A stretch of 64,000 bases of DNA, taken from NCBI RefSeq assembly GCF_008923205.2, contig NZ_WBMS02000010.1, positions 184,902-248,901 of the forward strand, given 5' to 3'. The position numbers and the translations under genes were made by a program. Shown one piece after another: positions 44,229 to 53,128 of the stretch (the stretch's first letter is position 1; the number at the start of each line of letters is the position of its first letter). Under the pieces are notes generated by a model that saw only the letters and a program-made list of their open reading frames with translations, was not told the DNA's origin and searched no databases. This DNA is from Actinomadura physcomitrii. GTDB taxonomy: Bacteria; Actinomycetota; Actinomycetes; Streptosporangiales; Streptosporangiaceae.

Positions 44229-44744
44229 ATGTCCTACCCCGAACCCCGCTACTTCGGCGACGCCGGCGAGAACAGCGCGGTCCTGCGTCCCCACGACGCC
44301 CCGCCCGACCTGCGCATGGGTCCGCTCGACGCGCAGGGCGTCCCCACCGGGACGCGCGTGCACTACCTCGGCACGGGCGGCTCCACCAACGGGGCGTTCG
44401 GGCTGTACCGGTGGGAGATGGGCCCCCGGCCGTCCGGGCCGAGCCCGCACTTCCACCGCACGATGACCGAGTCGTTCTACATCCTGTCCGGGACCGTCCG
44501 CCTGCACGACGGGACGGGCTGGCGGGACACCGCGCCCGGCGACTTCCTTTTCGTCCCCGAAGGCGGCGTGCACGGCTTCCGCAACGAGTCGGGCGAGCCC
44601 GCCTCGATGCTCCTGCTGTTCACGCCGGGTGCGCCGCGCGAGGGGTACTTCGAGGAGCTCGCCGAGATCGCCGCGACCGGCCGCGAGCTCGACGAGGAGG
44701 AGTGGACGGAGCTCTACCGCCGCCACGACCAGTACATGGTCTGA
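44229..44744 (+). CDS. Cupin-domain protein
   Basis: A 171-residue small-barrel protein. Metal-ligand motif 1 reads GPSPHFHRTMTESFYILSG (about 74-92) and the second barrel motif is APGDFLFVPEGGVHGFRN (about 105-122). The histidines HFH, E and a later H are the usual metal set, so a divalent metal is likely. A GAGCGACG site with AGGAG is at proper distance before the ATG. The substrate is not evident; members include isomerases and dioxygenases or regulators. It is convergent with HU, with a 10-base gap. Confidence 0.85.
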   Translation: MSYPEPRYFGDAGENSAVLRPHDAPPDLRMGPLDAQGVPTGTRVHYLGTGGSTNGAFGLYRWEMGPRPSGPSPHFHRTMTESFYILSGTVRLHDGTGWRDTAPGDFLFVPEGGVHGFRNESGEPASMLLLFTPGAPREGYFEELAEIAATGRELDEEEWTELYRRHDQYMV

Positions 44745-44754
44745 CGGCCGCCCC

Positions 44755-45276
44755 TCACTTCGCGCTCTTGGCCCCCGCCTTGGCCTTCCCGCCCTTCTTC
44801 TTCGGCGCGGGGCCCGCCGCCGCGGCCTTCTTGCCCTTCTTCGGAGCCTTCGCCGGGGCCTTCTTGGCGGACGCCTTCTTGCCCTTCTTGGGCTTCTTCG
44901 GCCGGTCCGGCGCGTCGTCGACGGCGGGTGCCGCCTCGGCGGGCGCGGCCTCGACCGGCGGCGCGGAGTCCCCAGGCGGCGCGGCCTCGGCGGGCGCGGT
45001 GCTCCGGGCGACGCGGTTGCGGAACGTCTGCCCGAAGCGGAACGTCGGGACGAGCGCGGCGGGCACCTCGACGGGCGCGCCGGTGCGCGGGTTGCGGGCG
45101 CTGCGCGCCGGCCGGGCGGACCGGTCGAACGCCCCGAAACCGGTGACGACGACGCGTTCCCCGGCGGACACCGCCTCCATGACCGCCTCGAACAGGGCGT
45201 CGACGTGCCGGCGTGCGACCGCCTCGTCGCCGCCCGCCCGGTCCGCCACGGCCTTGACCAACTCGCTGCGATTCAT
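44755..45276 (-). CDS. HU-family nucleoid protein with lysine/alanine-rich tail
   Basis: A 173-residue histone-like protein. Residues 1-90 are the HU fold (MNRSELVKAVADR, VVTGFGAFDRSARPARSARNPRTG). A tail of about 85 residues begins with Ala/Pro/Glu-rich spacing and ends in PAKKT-like PKKPKKGKK/KKAPAKAPKKGKK repeats, as in mycobacterial HupB and streptomycete HupS. The tail condenses and protects DNA, especially in spores. A TAGCCT box is seen at suitable distance upstream. The ATG at 45276 is preceded by GGAGG. Confidence 0.93.
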   Translation of the reverse strand: MNRSELVKAVADRAGGDEAVARRHVDALFEAVMEAVSAGERVVVTGFGAFDRSARPARSARNPRTGAPVEVPAALVPTFRFGQTFRNRVARSTAPAEAAPPGDSAPPVEAAPAEAAPAVDDAPDRPKKPKKGKKASAKKAPAKAPKKGKKAAAAGPAPKKKGGKAKAGAKSAK

Positions 45277-45534
45277 GCGCCCTGCCTCCATTGCGGCTTT
45301 TCGTGCGCTCAGGCTAGCCCAGCGTGACCGCCGAATGCCCTGGATACGGCAGGATTTCCGGATCCGGCGGGGACCGGACGCGGCACGGCGTCACGGTTGG
45401 TAGCGGCGCCCCGTGGCGGGTCCGGCGAGCCGGCGGCCCGCCGCGCCCGAGTCCGGCCAGACCCGCCGCGCACGGTGCCCGTGGCGGTAGGCTCGCGGCA
45501 CCGAGCCGGTGACAAGGCGTGAGGAAACCGTCCA

Positions 45535-46371
45535 TTGAGCGTGATCAACGTCGGCCAGGCCATCGTCCTCGGCGTGGTCGAGGGCCTCACCGAGTTCCTG
45601 CCGGTGTCCTCGACCGGGCACCTGAAGATCGCCGAGGGGCTGATGGACGTCCCGGTCGACGGCGAGGGCGTCGTCGGGTTCACCGCCGTCATCCAGGTCG
45701 GCGCCATCGCCGCCGTGCTGGTCTACTTCTTCTCCGACATCGTCCGGATCGCCGGGGCCTGGCTCAAGGGCCTCGCGAACAAGGAGGAGCGGTACCACCA
45801 CGACTACAAGTTCGCGTGGTGGGTCATCTTCGCCACCGTCCCCGTGGTGATCGTCGGGGTCGCGGCGAAACCGCTCATCGAGGGGCCGCTCGCCTCGCTG
45901 TGGGTGGTGGCCGGCTCGCTGATCGTCGGCAGCGCGGTGATGTGGCTCGCCGACCGTTACGGCCGCAACAAGCGCGGCGAGGACGACACCGGCTTCCGGG
46001 ACGCGATGCTCGTCGGCTCGTCGCAGATCCTCGCGCTGCTGTTCCCGGGCTTCTCCCGGTCCGGCGCGACGATCTCGACCGGGCTGCTGCTGAACCTCGA
46101 CCGGCTCGCCGCCACCCGCCTGTCGTTCTTCATGGGGATCCCCGCGCTGACCGGCGCCGGCCTGTACGAGCTGCCGGGCGCCCTCGGGTCCGGCGAGGGC
46201 GCGCTGCCGCTCGCGATCGGCACCGCGGTGTCGTTCGTGGTCGCCTACGCCTCGATCGCCTGGCTGCTGCGGTTCGTCGCGCGGCACACGTTCACCGCGT
46301 TCGTGGTGTACCGGGTCGCCGTCGGCCTGCTGCTGTTCGCGCTGCTCGGCGCGGGGACGCTGGACGGCTGA
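45535..46371 (+). CDS. uppP: Undecaprenyl-diphosphatase
   Basis: Membrane phosphatase that recycles undecaprenyl pyrophosphate for peptidoglycan synthesis and gives bacitracin resistance. The 278-residue protein has the family signatures VEGLTEFLPVSSTGHL near 16-31 and PGFSRSGATISTGLLL near 170-185, with eight or so membrane helices. A GAGGAAA site sits 7 bases before the TTG start; a GTG two codons later is a weaker option. It appears to be a monocistronic transcript flanked by 258 and 162 bases of non-coding DNA. Confidence 0.96.
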   Translation: MSVINVGQAIVLGVVEGLTEFLPVSSTGHLKIAEGLMDVPVDGEGVVGFTAVIQVGAIAAVLVYFFSDIVRIAGAWLKGLANKEERYHHDYKFAWWVIFATVPVVIVGVAAKPLIEGPLASLWVVAGSLIVGSAVMWLADRYGRNKRGEDDTGFRDAMLVGSSQILALLFPGFSRSGATISTGLLLNLDRLAATRLSFFMGIPALTGAGLYELPGALGSGEGALPLAIGTAVSFVVAYASIAWLLRFVARHTFTAFVVYRVAVGLLLFALLGAGTLDG

Positions 46372-46533
46372 CCGTCCCGGGACCCCGAAGAGCGCCCGCA
46401 CGCTCACGGGCCCGCGGCGGGGCGGCCGGTGCTCCGGAACGGTCATGGGGCAGACTGGCACGGTCCGCACGGCCGGCTCGCGGACCTCGCGCCCGACCGT
46501 GTCCATGATTCACATACGGAGCGTTGCGCGCAC

Positions 46534-47277
46534 ATGTCAGACCAGATGCAGGCCGGTACCGTCTCGATCACCGGCCATGAGGGCGCCGAGCTCGAGGCGT
46601 ACCTGGCCCGCCCGCTCGGCGACCGCCCGCGCGGCGGCGTGGTCGTGATCCACCACCTGCCCGGGTACGACGAGGGCACCAAGCAGATCACCCGCACGTT
46701 CGCCGCGCGCGGGTACGCCGCGATCTGCCCGAACCTGTACTCGCGCGAGGGCAAGGGCGTCAGCCCCGACGACCAGGCCGCCGCCGCCCGCGCGAAGGGC
46801 GGTGTCCCGGACGAGCAGCTCGTCGGCGACGTCGCCGGCGCCGCCGCGCACCTCAACGGGCTGGAGGGCGCCAACGGCAAGGTCGGCGTGATCGGGTACT
46901 GCTCGGGCGGCCGGCAGGCGTTCCTGGCGGCGGTGTCGCTGGACCTCGACGCAGCCGTCGACTGCTACGGCGCGTTCGTGGTGAAGGAGCCGCCGGCGGA
47001 GTTCCCGCTGCAGGCGGGGCCGCTGATCGCCAAGGCGGGCGACCTGTCCTGCCCGCTGCTCGGGCTGTTCGGCGAGGACGACCAGTTCCCCGCGCCGGAC
47101 GAGGTCGCCGAGCTGGACGCGGAGCTGACGAGGCTCGGCAAGGAGCACGAGTTCCACAGCTATCCGGGCGCCGGGCACGCGTTCTTCGCCGTCGAGCGGA
47201 CCGCCTACCGCCCCGAGGCCGCCGTCGACGGCTGGAAGCGCATCTTCGACTTCTACGGCCGGCACCTCGCGTCCTGA
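46534..47277 (+). CDS. Dienelactone hydrolase family protein
   Basis: A 247-residue alpha/beta hydrolase of the dienelactone hydrolase group. The nucleophile elbow is VIGYCSGGRQAF (cysteine, not serine), the acid lies in GEDDQFPAPDEV, and the histidine is in YPGAGHAFFAVE. Cysteine is normal for carboxymethylenebutenolidase. A good ATG at 46534 follows GGAG at longish spacing. It may hydrolyse a lactone or polyketide ester; the natural substrate is not evident. It is followed 14 bases later by a small conserved gene. Confidence 0.9.
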   Translation: MSDQMQAGTVSITGHEGAELEAYLARPLGDRPRGGVVVIHHLPGYDEGTKQITRTFAARGYAAICPNLYSREGKGVSPDDQAAAARAKGGVPDEQLVGDVAGAAAHLNGLEGANGKVGVIGYCSGGRQAFLAAVSLDLDAAVDCYGAFVVKEPPAEFPLQAGPLIAKAGDLSCPLLGLFGEDDQFPAPDEVAELDAELTRLGKEHEFHSYPGAGHAFFAVERTAYRPEAAVDGWKRIFDFYGRHLAS

Positions 47278-47291
47278 AGGGAGACCCTCGC

Positions 47292-47576
47292 ATGTGCACC
47301 TACCAGACCCACAAGGTCGGGCTGGCCGGGGCCGCCAAGGGCGCGTCCGGCTGGTTCACGCTGACGGACGGCGCGGTCTACGTCGACCATCCGTTCCACT
47401 CGACGAACGAGCACACGCTGAACATCGACTTCACCAACCCGTCCGAGGGGCCGTCCGCGCGGGTCGCGGTGGAGCTGACCGAGGAGGCGGCGCTCGCGCT
47501 CGTCGAGGCGATCCAGCGGGCCCTCGACTCGGCCCCGCCCGGCATGGCCTCCGCCGCCGGCCGCCGCACCGCCTGA
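47292..47576 (+). CDS. Small conserved actinobacterial protein (DUF6295-like)
   Basis: A 94-residue protein with Met-Cys-Thr at the start and core motifs HKVGLAGAAKGASGWFTLTDG and VYVDHPFHSTNEHTLNIDF. The HPFHS and NEHTL histidines could bind a metal. It has no signal peptide or membrane segment. It lies 14 bases behind the dienelactone hydrolase with an AAGGGAGACCC ribosome site, so it is likely cotranscribed. The family is widespread in actinobacteria but has no known function. Confidence 0.75.
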   Translation: MCTYQTHKVGLAGAAKGASGWFTLTDGAVYVDHPFHSTNEHTLNIDFTNPSEGPSARVAVELTEEAALALVEAIQRALDSAPPGMASAAGRRTA

Positions 47577-47818
47577 CTTCGCCGCGCGTTCCCACGCCGG
47601 AGTTCCCGCTCGCCGGCGTGTACCGGGGTGCGGATGATCGCGACCGGATCCGTGCCCCGGACGCGCGACGCGGAACGGAGCGGGATGGGGCCGGAGGGCC
47701 CGCACGCCGCCAAGGCGCCCGCGCTGACGGCGCGCGCGCCCGGGTCGCCCGGATCCATTCCATATTAATCCAGTAGGAATAGTTGCATAGCTGGCGCCCG
47801 CCGTGTTCTCATACCGGT

Positions 47819-47896
47819 ATGCGCCTCCGGCCCTGCCTCGTCCGCCGCCGCCACGTGGACCTGCTCCGCGTGGCCGCCGCACGCTGTCCGGCCTGA
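47819..47896 (+). CDS. 25-residue leader peptide of the taurine/sulfonate operon
   Basis: ATG at 47819 to TGA at 47896 encodes a basic peptide with the core RRRHVDLLRVAAARC and cysteines at residues 6 and 23. Short peptides with an RRHVDL-type core and a C-terminal cysteine are found upstream of sulfur-uptake genes across actinobacteria and are annotated as putative leader peptides. The third codon position is GC-rich. It lies 109 bases before the substrate-binding protein gene, with an AT-rich promoter-like region (47757-47790) before it. Inference: its translation, read at cysteine codons, senses cysteine supply and controls the operon. Confidence 0.8.
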   Translation: MRLRPCLVRRRHVDLLRVAAARCPA

Positions 47897-48005
47897 CGAT
47901 CCGCCCGCGGCCCCGCCCCGCGGCGCCCGCCCGTCCCGTCCCCCAGGTCCGGCGCCCTGCACCAGGGCACGAGCCGGCCGCTCGCCCGAGGAACACACGT
48001 CTCCC

Positions 48006-49067
48006 ATGCTCAGAAGACCCCTGCCTGGAACACTCCTGCCCGGAGAACCCCGGCGGCCCGTACGGCTCGTCGCGGCCGGCGCCGCCCTCGCGCTCGCCGC
48101 CGGCTGCGGGACGTCCGCGCGCGGCGCCACCGGCTCCGTCAAGATCGGCTACTTCCAGGGCGCCGTCGCCGGGCCCGAGGCGATCGTCGTCGCCGACAAG
48201 GGCATGTCGGCCAAGGTACCCGGCAAGATCGAGCTGCGTCCCATCGACAGCGGCGTCGCCGGCATGGCCCAGCTGCGCGCCGGCGCCTTCCCCTTCGTCG
48301 CCGGCGTCGGCAACCCGCCGTTCACCGGCGCCTTCACCAGCGGAACCGACGTCACGGCCGTGTACGTGGAGGGCATCGACGCGTCCGGGCTGGCCGTCCA
48401 CGACTCGATCCGGGGCCCCGGCGACCTGCGCAAGGTCGGCGTGCTCGTCGGGTCCACGCTGGACTTCCAGCTGCGCGGCTGGCTGAAGTCGCAGGGCCGC
48501 ACGGGCGCGGTGCAGGTCGCCGGCTTCGCCAGCGAGGCCGCCGAGGCCGCCGCCTGGAAGGCGGGCAAGATCGACGCCGTCTACATCAGCCAGTCGTTCC
48601 TGCTGGAGCTGCAGAAGCACGGGGCGCGCGTGCTGGTGCGCTCCACCGACATCGCGAAACTCGGCTACGCGGCGGTCAACATGCTGGCCGTCTCCACCCC
48701 GTACGCGCGGCAGCACCGCGACGTCGTGCAGGCCCTCGTCTGCCAGATGTCCAAGGCCGAGGCGCTCGTGAAGGGCCCGCAGGCCGACCGCTACATCACG
48801 CCCGCGGCCAAGTTCGTCGGGGTGACCCCGGCGGACGCGATCGCCGCGACCAGGACCTACCCGTACATCCCCGCCGCCGAGGAGGGCGCCTGGCTGAAGG
48901 GCCCCGACGGGACGGCCGCCACGGGCAAGCTCGCCCAGAACTTCAAGCTGACCGCGGAGTTCCTCGTCACGCAGGGCCGCGCGAAAAGCGTGCCCGACCA
49001 GGCGGCGATCGCGCGGCACATCGATCCGTCCTTCTGGGACAAGGCCCAGTCCGGAGGCTGCAAGTGA
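48006..49067 (+). CDS. tauA: Taurine/aliphatic sulfonate ABC transporter, substrate-binding lipoprotein
   Basis: A 353-residue exported binding protein. The lipobox is LAAGC near residue 34 after a basic n-region, so it is membrane-tethered. The core resembles the TauA/SsuA group: VKIGYFQGAVAGPEAIV near 46, a GVGNPPFTGAFTSGTDVTAVY hinge, and KVGVLVGSTLDFQLRGWL. Its GTGA overlap couples it to the ATPase gene. Context with TauB, TauC and a TauD dioxygenase supports taurine or a related sulfonate as substrate. The initiator ATG stands 20 bases after a GAGGAAC site; no closer start is present. Confidence 0.85.
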   Translation: MLRRPLPGTLLPGEPRRPVRLVAAGAALALAAGCGTSARGATGSVKIGYFQGAVAGPEAIVVADKGMSAKVPGKIELRPIDSGVAGMAQLRAGAFPFVAGVGNPPFTGAFTSGTDVTAVYVEGIDASGLAVHDSIRGPGDLRKVGVLVGSTLDFQLRGWLKSQGRTGAVQVAGFASEAAEAAAWKAGKIDAVYISQSFLLELQKHGARVLVRSTDIAKLGYAAVNMLAVSTPYARQHRDVVQALVCQMSKAEALVKGPQADRYITPAAKFVGVTPADAIAATRTYPYIPAAEEGAWLKGPDGTAATGKLAQNFKLTAEFLVTQGRAKSVPDQAAIARHIDPSFWDKAQSGGCK

Positions 49068-49870
49068 GCGCCATCGAGACCCGAACCGCGACCGCCGAAC
49101 CCGTCGCCGACGAGCCCGCGGGGGTGCGGCTGCGCGACGTCCGCAAGACCTTCAGCAGGCGGCGCCGTCCCGGCCGCCCCGCGCTCGACGGGGTGACCCT
49201 CGACGTCCGGCCGGGCGAGTTCCTGTGCCTGCTCGGCCCGTCCGGCTGCGGGAAGTCGACGCTGCTGAACATCGTCGCCGGGTTCACCTCGGCCGACTCC
49301 GGCGAGGTGCTGGTCGGCGGCCGGCCGGTCACCGGGCCCGGCCACGACCGGGGCGTGCTGTTCCAGACGCCGAACCTGTTCCCGTGGCTGACGACCTGGC
49401 AGAACGTCCTGTACGGGCCGAAGGCGCGCGGCGCGCTGACCCCGCGGGTGCGGGACGAGGCGGAGCGGCTGCTGGAGACGGTCGGGCTCGCCGACGCCCG
49501 CGACGCCTACCCGCACGAGCTGTCCGGCGGGATGCGGCACCGCGCCGCGTTCGCGCGGGTCCTGGTCAACCGGCCGGGCGTGCTGCTGATGGACGAGCCG
49601 TTCGGCGCGCTCGACGCCATCACCCGCGCATCCATGCAGCGGTTCCTGCTGGAGCTGTGGCAGAAGCACCGCACCACCATCGTGTTCGTCACCCACGACG
49701 TCGAGGAGGCGGCGCTGCTCGGCGACCGCGTGTGCGTGCTGTCCGCGCCGCCCGCCGGCACCAAGGACGTCATCGACATCGAACTGCCGCGCCCGCGCGC
49801 GTACGAGGACACCGAGACGCTCGCGTTCGTGAACGCCAAGCGCCGCATCCGGGAGGTGCTGGAACGGTGA
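49064..49870 (+). CDS. tauB: Taurine/sulfonate ABC transporter, ATP-binding protein
   Basis: A 268-residue ABC ATPase. Walker A is GPSGCGKSTLL near 64-74, the Q-loop is FQTPNLFPWLT, the signature is HELSGGMRHRAAFARVL, and Walker B is LLMDEPFGALDAI, followed by the TFVTHDVEEA H-loop. It starts at a GTG overlapping the previous stop by 4 bases and ends 4 bases into the permease. It energises uptake by TauA/TauC from the cytoplasmic side. Confidence 0.93.
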   Translation: MSAIETRTATAEPVADEPAGVRLRDVRKTFSRRRRPGRPALDGVTLDVRPGEFLCLLGPSGCGKSTLLNIVAGFTSADSGEVLVGGRPVTGPGHDRGVLFQTPNLFPWLTTWQNVLYGPKARGALTPRVRDEAERLLETVGLADARDAYPHELSGGMRHRAAFARVLVNRPGVLLMDEPFGALDAITRASMQRFLLELWQKHRTTIVFVTHDVEEAALLGDRVCVLSAPPAGTKDVIDIELPRPRAYEDTETLAFVNAKRRIREVLER

Positions 49871-50700
49871 CGACCGCGACCGAAGCTCCGGCGGAGGCCG
49901 CCGCGACCGGTACCGCGCCGCGACCGTCGCGGTCGTGGCGGCGGGTGTGGACGGGCGCCGGCGCGATCGCCCTCGCCCTGGTGGTCTGGGAGGTCGCCGC
50001 GCTCGTCATCGGCGACACCGTGACGCTGCCGACCGTCACCGAGACCGCCCGCACCCTCGCCGAGTACCTCGGCAAGCCGTACCCGCAGGTGCAGGGCAAG
50101 ACGCTGGTCGCCGACGCGCTGATCAGCACCGGGCGGATCCTCGCCGGGTTCCTGCTCGGCACGGCCGCCGGGCTGGCGCTCGGCGCGTCCATGGCCGGGG
50201 TCCGGGTGATCCGCGAGCTGGCCGACCCGCTCATCGCGATCATGCGGCCGCTGCCGCCGATCGCGTTCATCCCGCTGCTGGTGGTGTGGTTCGGCATCGG
50301 CGAGACCTCGAAGATCGCGCTGATCTTCTTCGGGGTGCTGCCGGTCGTGACGGTCGCGACGCTCGGCGCGCTCGACGCCGTCCCGCCGGACCTGCTGAAC
50401 GCCAGCCGCAGCCTCGGCGCCTCGCAGCTGCGCACGATGCTGCACGTGCGGCTGCGCGCGGCCGTGCCCGGCGTCATCACCGGGATGCGGATCGCGATGG
50501 GCGGCGCGTGGACCGCCATCATCGCCGCCGAGATGATCGCCGCCACCGGCGGCGTCGGCTACCTCATCCTGCAGGCCGGCAACTACCTCCAGACGCCGCT
50601 GATCTTCAGCGGGATCGCCGAGATCGCCGTGCTCGGCTTCGCCTTCGACGGCCTGCTGCGGCTGCTGCTGCGGCTCGCCGACCCCACCGTCCGCCGCTAG
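49867..50700 (+). CDS. tauC: Taurine/sulfonate ABC transporter, permease
   Basis: A 277-residue six-helix permease of the nitrate/sulfonate/taurine subfamily. The EAA-like coupling loop is LDAVPPDLLNASRSLGASQLRTM followed by RLRAAVPGVITGMR. It starts at a GTG that overlaps the ATPase stop. The GGAWTAIIAAEMIAATGGVG segment is typical of the last third of SsuC/TauC. It is the third gene of the operon. Confidence 0.93.
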   Translation: MTTATEAPAEAAATGTAPRPSRSWRRVWTGAGAIALALVVWEVAALVIGDTVTLPTVTETARTLAEYLGKPYPQVQGKTLVADALISTGRILAGFLLGTAAGLALGASMAGVRVIRELADPLIAIMRPLPPIAFIPLLVVWFGIGETSKIALIFFGVLPVVTVATLGALDAVPPDLLNASRSLGASQLRTMLHVRLRAAVPGVITGMRIAMGGAWTAIIAAEMIAATGGVGYLILQAGNYLQTPLIFSGIAEIAVLGFAFDGLLRLLLRLADPTVRR

Positions 50701-50714
50701 AAAGGGCACGAACC

Positions 50715-51605
50715 ATGACCGAGTTCCGCCGCATCGGGGGCCGCATCGGCGCCGAGTACACCGGGGCCGACCCGAACGACCTGCCCTTCGAGGAGGTCAA
50801 CGACGCGCTGTTGACGCACAAGGTGCTGGTGTTCCGCGGCGCCGGCCTCGACGACGAGGGCCAGCTCCGCTTCGCCGCCCGGTTCGGGGAGCTGACCCGG
50901 GCGCACCCGACCGTCCCGTCCGTGGACGGCCAGCCCGACATCCTGCCGGTGCGCGGCGAGGAGGGCATCCGGTCCAACAACTGGCACACCGACGTCACGT
51001 TCGTCCGGACGCCGCCGAAGCTCAGCACGCTGCGCGCCCTCGTCGTCCCGCCCTACGGCGGCAACACGCTCATCGCCAACTCCGCCGCCGCCTACCGGGA
51101 CCTGCCGGACCAGCTGCGGGACTTCGCGGACCGGCTGTGGGCCGTGCACACCAACGACTACGACTACGCGGTGCCGCGCAGCAACACCGAGAAGGCCCTC
51201 GAATACCGGAAGGTGTTCACCGCGCGCCGCTACCGGACCCTGCACCCGGTCGTGCGGGTGCATCCGGAGACGGGCGAGCGCGGCCTGTTCATCGGCGGGT
51301 TCGCGCAGGAGATCGAAGGGCTGTCGGGCAGCGAGTCGCGCGACATCCTGCGGCTGCTGCAGCGGTACGTGACCCGCCCGGAGAACATCGTGCGGGTCGC
51401 GTGGAACCCCGGCGACCTGGTGCTGTTCGACAACCGCATCACCCAGCACTACGCGCCGGACGACTACGGCGACCTGCCGCGCGTCCTGCACCGCGTCACC
51501 GTCGCCGGCGACGCGCCGGTGGGCGTGAACGGCGAGACCAGCCGCATCCTCGAAGGCGACGACGCAGGGCACTACACCCCGGCCGCGGCCGCCGCGGCGG
51601 CGTAG
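50715..51605 (+). CDS. tauD: Taurine-type Fe(II)/2-oxoglutarate dioxygenase
   Basis: Oxidises a sulfonate such as taurine to release sulfite for sulfur assimilation. The 296-residue TauD/TfdA protein has the iron facial triad with NNWHTDVTF (H and D, near 95) and the distal histidine in LPRVLHRVTVAGD (near 258). The arginine for 2-oxoglutarate lies a little beyond (HRVTVAGD region). The ATG follows AAAGGGCACG 14 bases after the permease stop. It completes the tauABCD order and is closed by a strong terminator. Confidence 0.9.
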   Translation: MTEFRRIGGRIGAEYTGADPNDLPFEEVNDALLTHKVLVFRGAGLDDEGQLRFAARFGELTRAHPTVPSVDGQPDILPVRGEEGIRSNNWHTDVTFVRTPPKLSTLRALVVPPYGGNTLIANSAAAYRDLPDQLRDFADRLWAVHTNDYDYAVPRSNTEKALEYRKVFTARRYRTLHPVVRVHPETGERGLFIGGFAQEIEGLSGSESRDILRLLQRYVTRPENIVRVAWNPGDLVLFDNRITQHYAPDDYGDLPRVLHRVTVAGDAPVGVNGETSRILEGDDAGHYTPAAAAAAA

Positions 51606-51621
51606 CGTCCCGAGCCGGCAG

Positions 51622-51654
51622 GGCCCGGCGGTCCCGGACAGGGGCCGCCGGGCC
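51622..51654 (+). terminator. Terminator after tauD
   Basis: A 10-bp perfect stem (GGCCCGGCGG/CCGCCGGGCC) with a 13-base loop, itself partly paired by CCC/GGG, is followed by TTT. It lies 16 bases after the tauD stop. Confidence 0.85.
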
Positions 51655-51684
51655 TTTCCCGTACAGAATCACGTGTCCGTCCGA

Positions 51685-51718
51685 TGACATCGTGTCACCC
51701 CGAGGCAAGGACCTTGCC
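51685..51718. promoter_or_regulatory. Two dyads upstream of the 2-methylisoborneol operon
   Basis: TGACA-TCG-TGTCA (51685-51697) and GGCAAGG-A-CCTTGCC (51704-51718) are perfect dyads 6 bases apart, 75-105 bases before the synthase ATG. They are the only regulatory-looking elements in this 186-base gap. The first bears some resemblance to a cyclic-nucleotide-regulator site. No regulator gene adjoins. Confidence 0.45.
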
Positions 51719-51791
51719 TGTTGTAGTCACCATGAAGCTGTGAGTAACTGGTTCCGGCCGACCACGCCATGATCCAGCGAGGGGTACGACG

Positions 51792-53090
51792 ATGGACGAG
51801 TGCAGCGTTGCCCGCGGACCCGGCTGCGCGACGGACGGGCCGGCGCCGGAGGCCGGGGACGGCCCCGGGGACGCCGCCCGCCGCGCGGCGGCCGAGCGGG
51901 TGAACCGGCTGCTGTCCGGGCCGAGCGGGCTGGGCACGTCGGCGGCGCGCATCCTGGACGCCCTGCGCACCGTCCCCTCGCCGGCGGACGCGCCCCCGGA
52001 CGGCCACCCGGACGCGCACGAACCCCCGGCGCCCGACCCGGCCGCCGCCGTCCCGGTCCTGCCGACGCCATTGCCGAGCCCGACGCGCGTGGGCGGCCAC
52101 TTCTCGCCGGGCTACGCCGAACGCCCGTGGGGCGACGGCTCGTTCCCGCCGCTGTACTGCCCGCTGACGGCCCGGATCGACGACAACCTCGCGCTCGTGG
52201 TCAACGACCGGCTCGTCGAATGGGCCGCCGAGGTCGGGATCTACGCCGGCCGGCTCGACAAGTTCCGTAACACCGGGTTCGGGCGGCTCGCCGTCCTCGG
52301 CCATCCCGAGACCGACGACGTCGACGCGCTGCTGCTCGCCGCCAAGATGAACGCCGCGTGGTGGGCGTGCGACGACTACTACGCCGACGAGAGCGACCTC
52401 GGCGCCACCCCCACCGAGCTGCCGCCGCGGCTGGCGCTGGTGATGTCGGCGATGGACCCGCCGCCGGACGCGGGCAGGTACACCGCGCAGGTCGAGGAGG
52501 CCGTGCGGTCCGACCCCGTCCTCGTCGCGCTGCGGTCGGCCACCGGGCATCTCAAGCGCCACGCCGGCCCGTCGCAGGTCATGCGGGTCCTCAACACCAC
52601 GTTCCAGATGTACGTGAGCTGGACGGCGTACGCGGCGTGGCGGCACCTCGGCGAGCTGCCCCCGGTGTGGCGGTACCTCGCGGCGCGGCAGCACGACAGC
52701 TTCTACACGTCCATGACGCTGGTCGACGTCGTCGGCGGCTACCAGCTGGACGCGAACCTGTTCTACGAGCCGCGCGTGCACCGCGCGGTGATGCAGGCGG
52801 GCACCGCCTCCGTCATCGTCAACGACCTGCACTCGGTGGAGCGGGAGGCCGCCGACGACCTGCCCGACTGCAACGTGGTGCTGCTGATCGCCGAGGAGGA
52901 GGGCTGCCCCCTGGAGGAGGCGGTCCGCGCGGCGGTGGCGATGCACAACGACTTCGTCCGCGGGTTCGAGGACAGCCAGCGGGAGCTGGCCTCGGTCCCG
53001 TCCGCCGAGCTGCAGCGGTTCCTGCTCGGCGTGCAGAGCTGGATGGCCGGCTGCCTGGAGTGGCACGGCGCGTCCGACCGCTACACGTGA
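51792..53090 (+). CDS. 2-Methylisoborneol synthase (terpene cyclase)
   Basis: Cyclises 2-methylgeranyl diphosphate to 2-methylisoborneol, the earthy odour terpene. The 432-residue protein has a long Pro/Ala-rich N-terminus (about 1-110) typical of MIB synthases, the Asp-rich Mg motif in CDDYYADES near 197, and the NSE/DTE triad in VNDLHSVERE near 346. A GAGGGG site precedes the ATG. The next gene, the GPP C-methyltransferase, confirms the assignment. In many streptomycetes a cyclic-nucleotide-binding protein gene adjoins the pair; it is absent here. Confidence 0.93.
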   Translation: MDECSVARGPGCATDGPAPEAGDGPGDAARRAAAERVNRLLSGPSGLGTSAARILDALRTVPSPADAPPDGHPDAHEPPAPDPAAAVPVLPTPLPSPTRVGGHFSPGYAERPWGDGSFPPLYCPLTARIDDNLALVVNDRLVEWAAEVGIYAGRLDKFRNTGFGRLAVLGHPETDDVDALLLAAKMNAAWWACDDYYADESDLGATPTELPPRLALVMSAMDPPPDAGRYTAQVEEAVRSDPVLVALRSATGHLKRHAGPSQVMRVLNTTFQMYVSWTAYAAWRHLGELPPVWRYLAARQHDSFYTSMTLVDVVGGYQLDANLFYEPRVHRAVMQAGTASVIVNDLHSVEREAADDLPDCNVVLLIAEEEGCPLEEAVRAAVAMHNDFVRGFEDSQRELASVPSAELQRFLLGVQSWMAGCLEWHGASDRYT

Positions 53091-53128
53091 CGACCCTCGA
53101 CCCGATGACCACGAAAGGATCACCGGAC

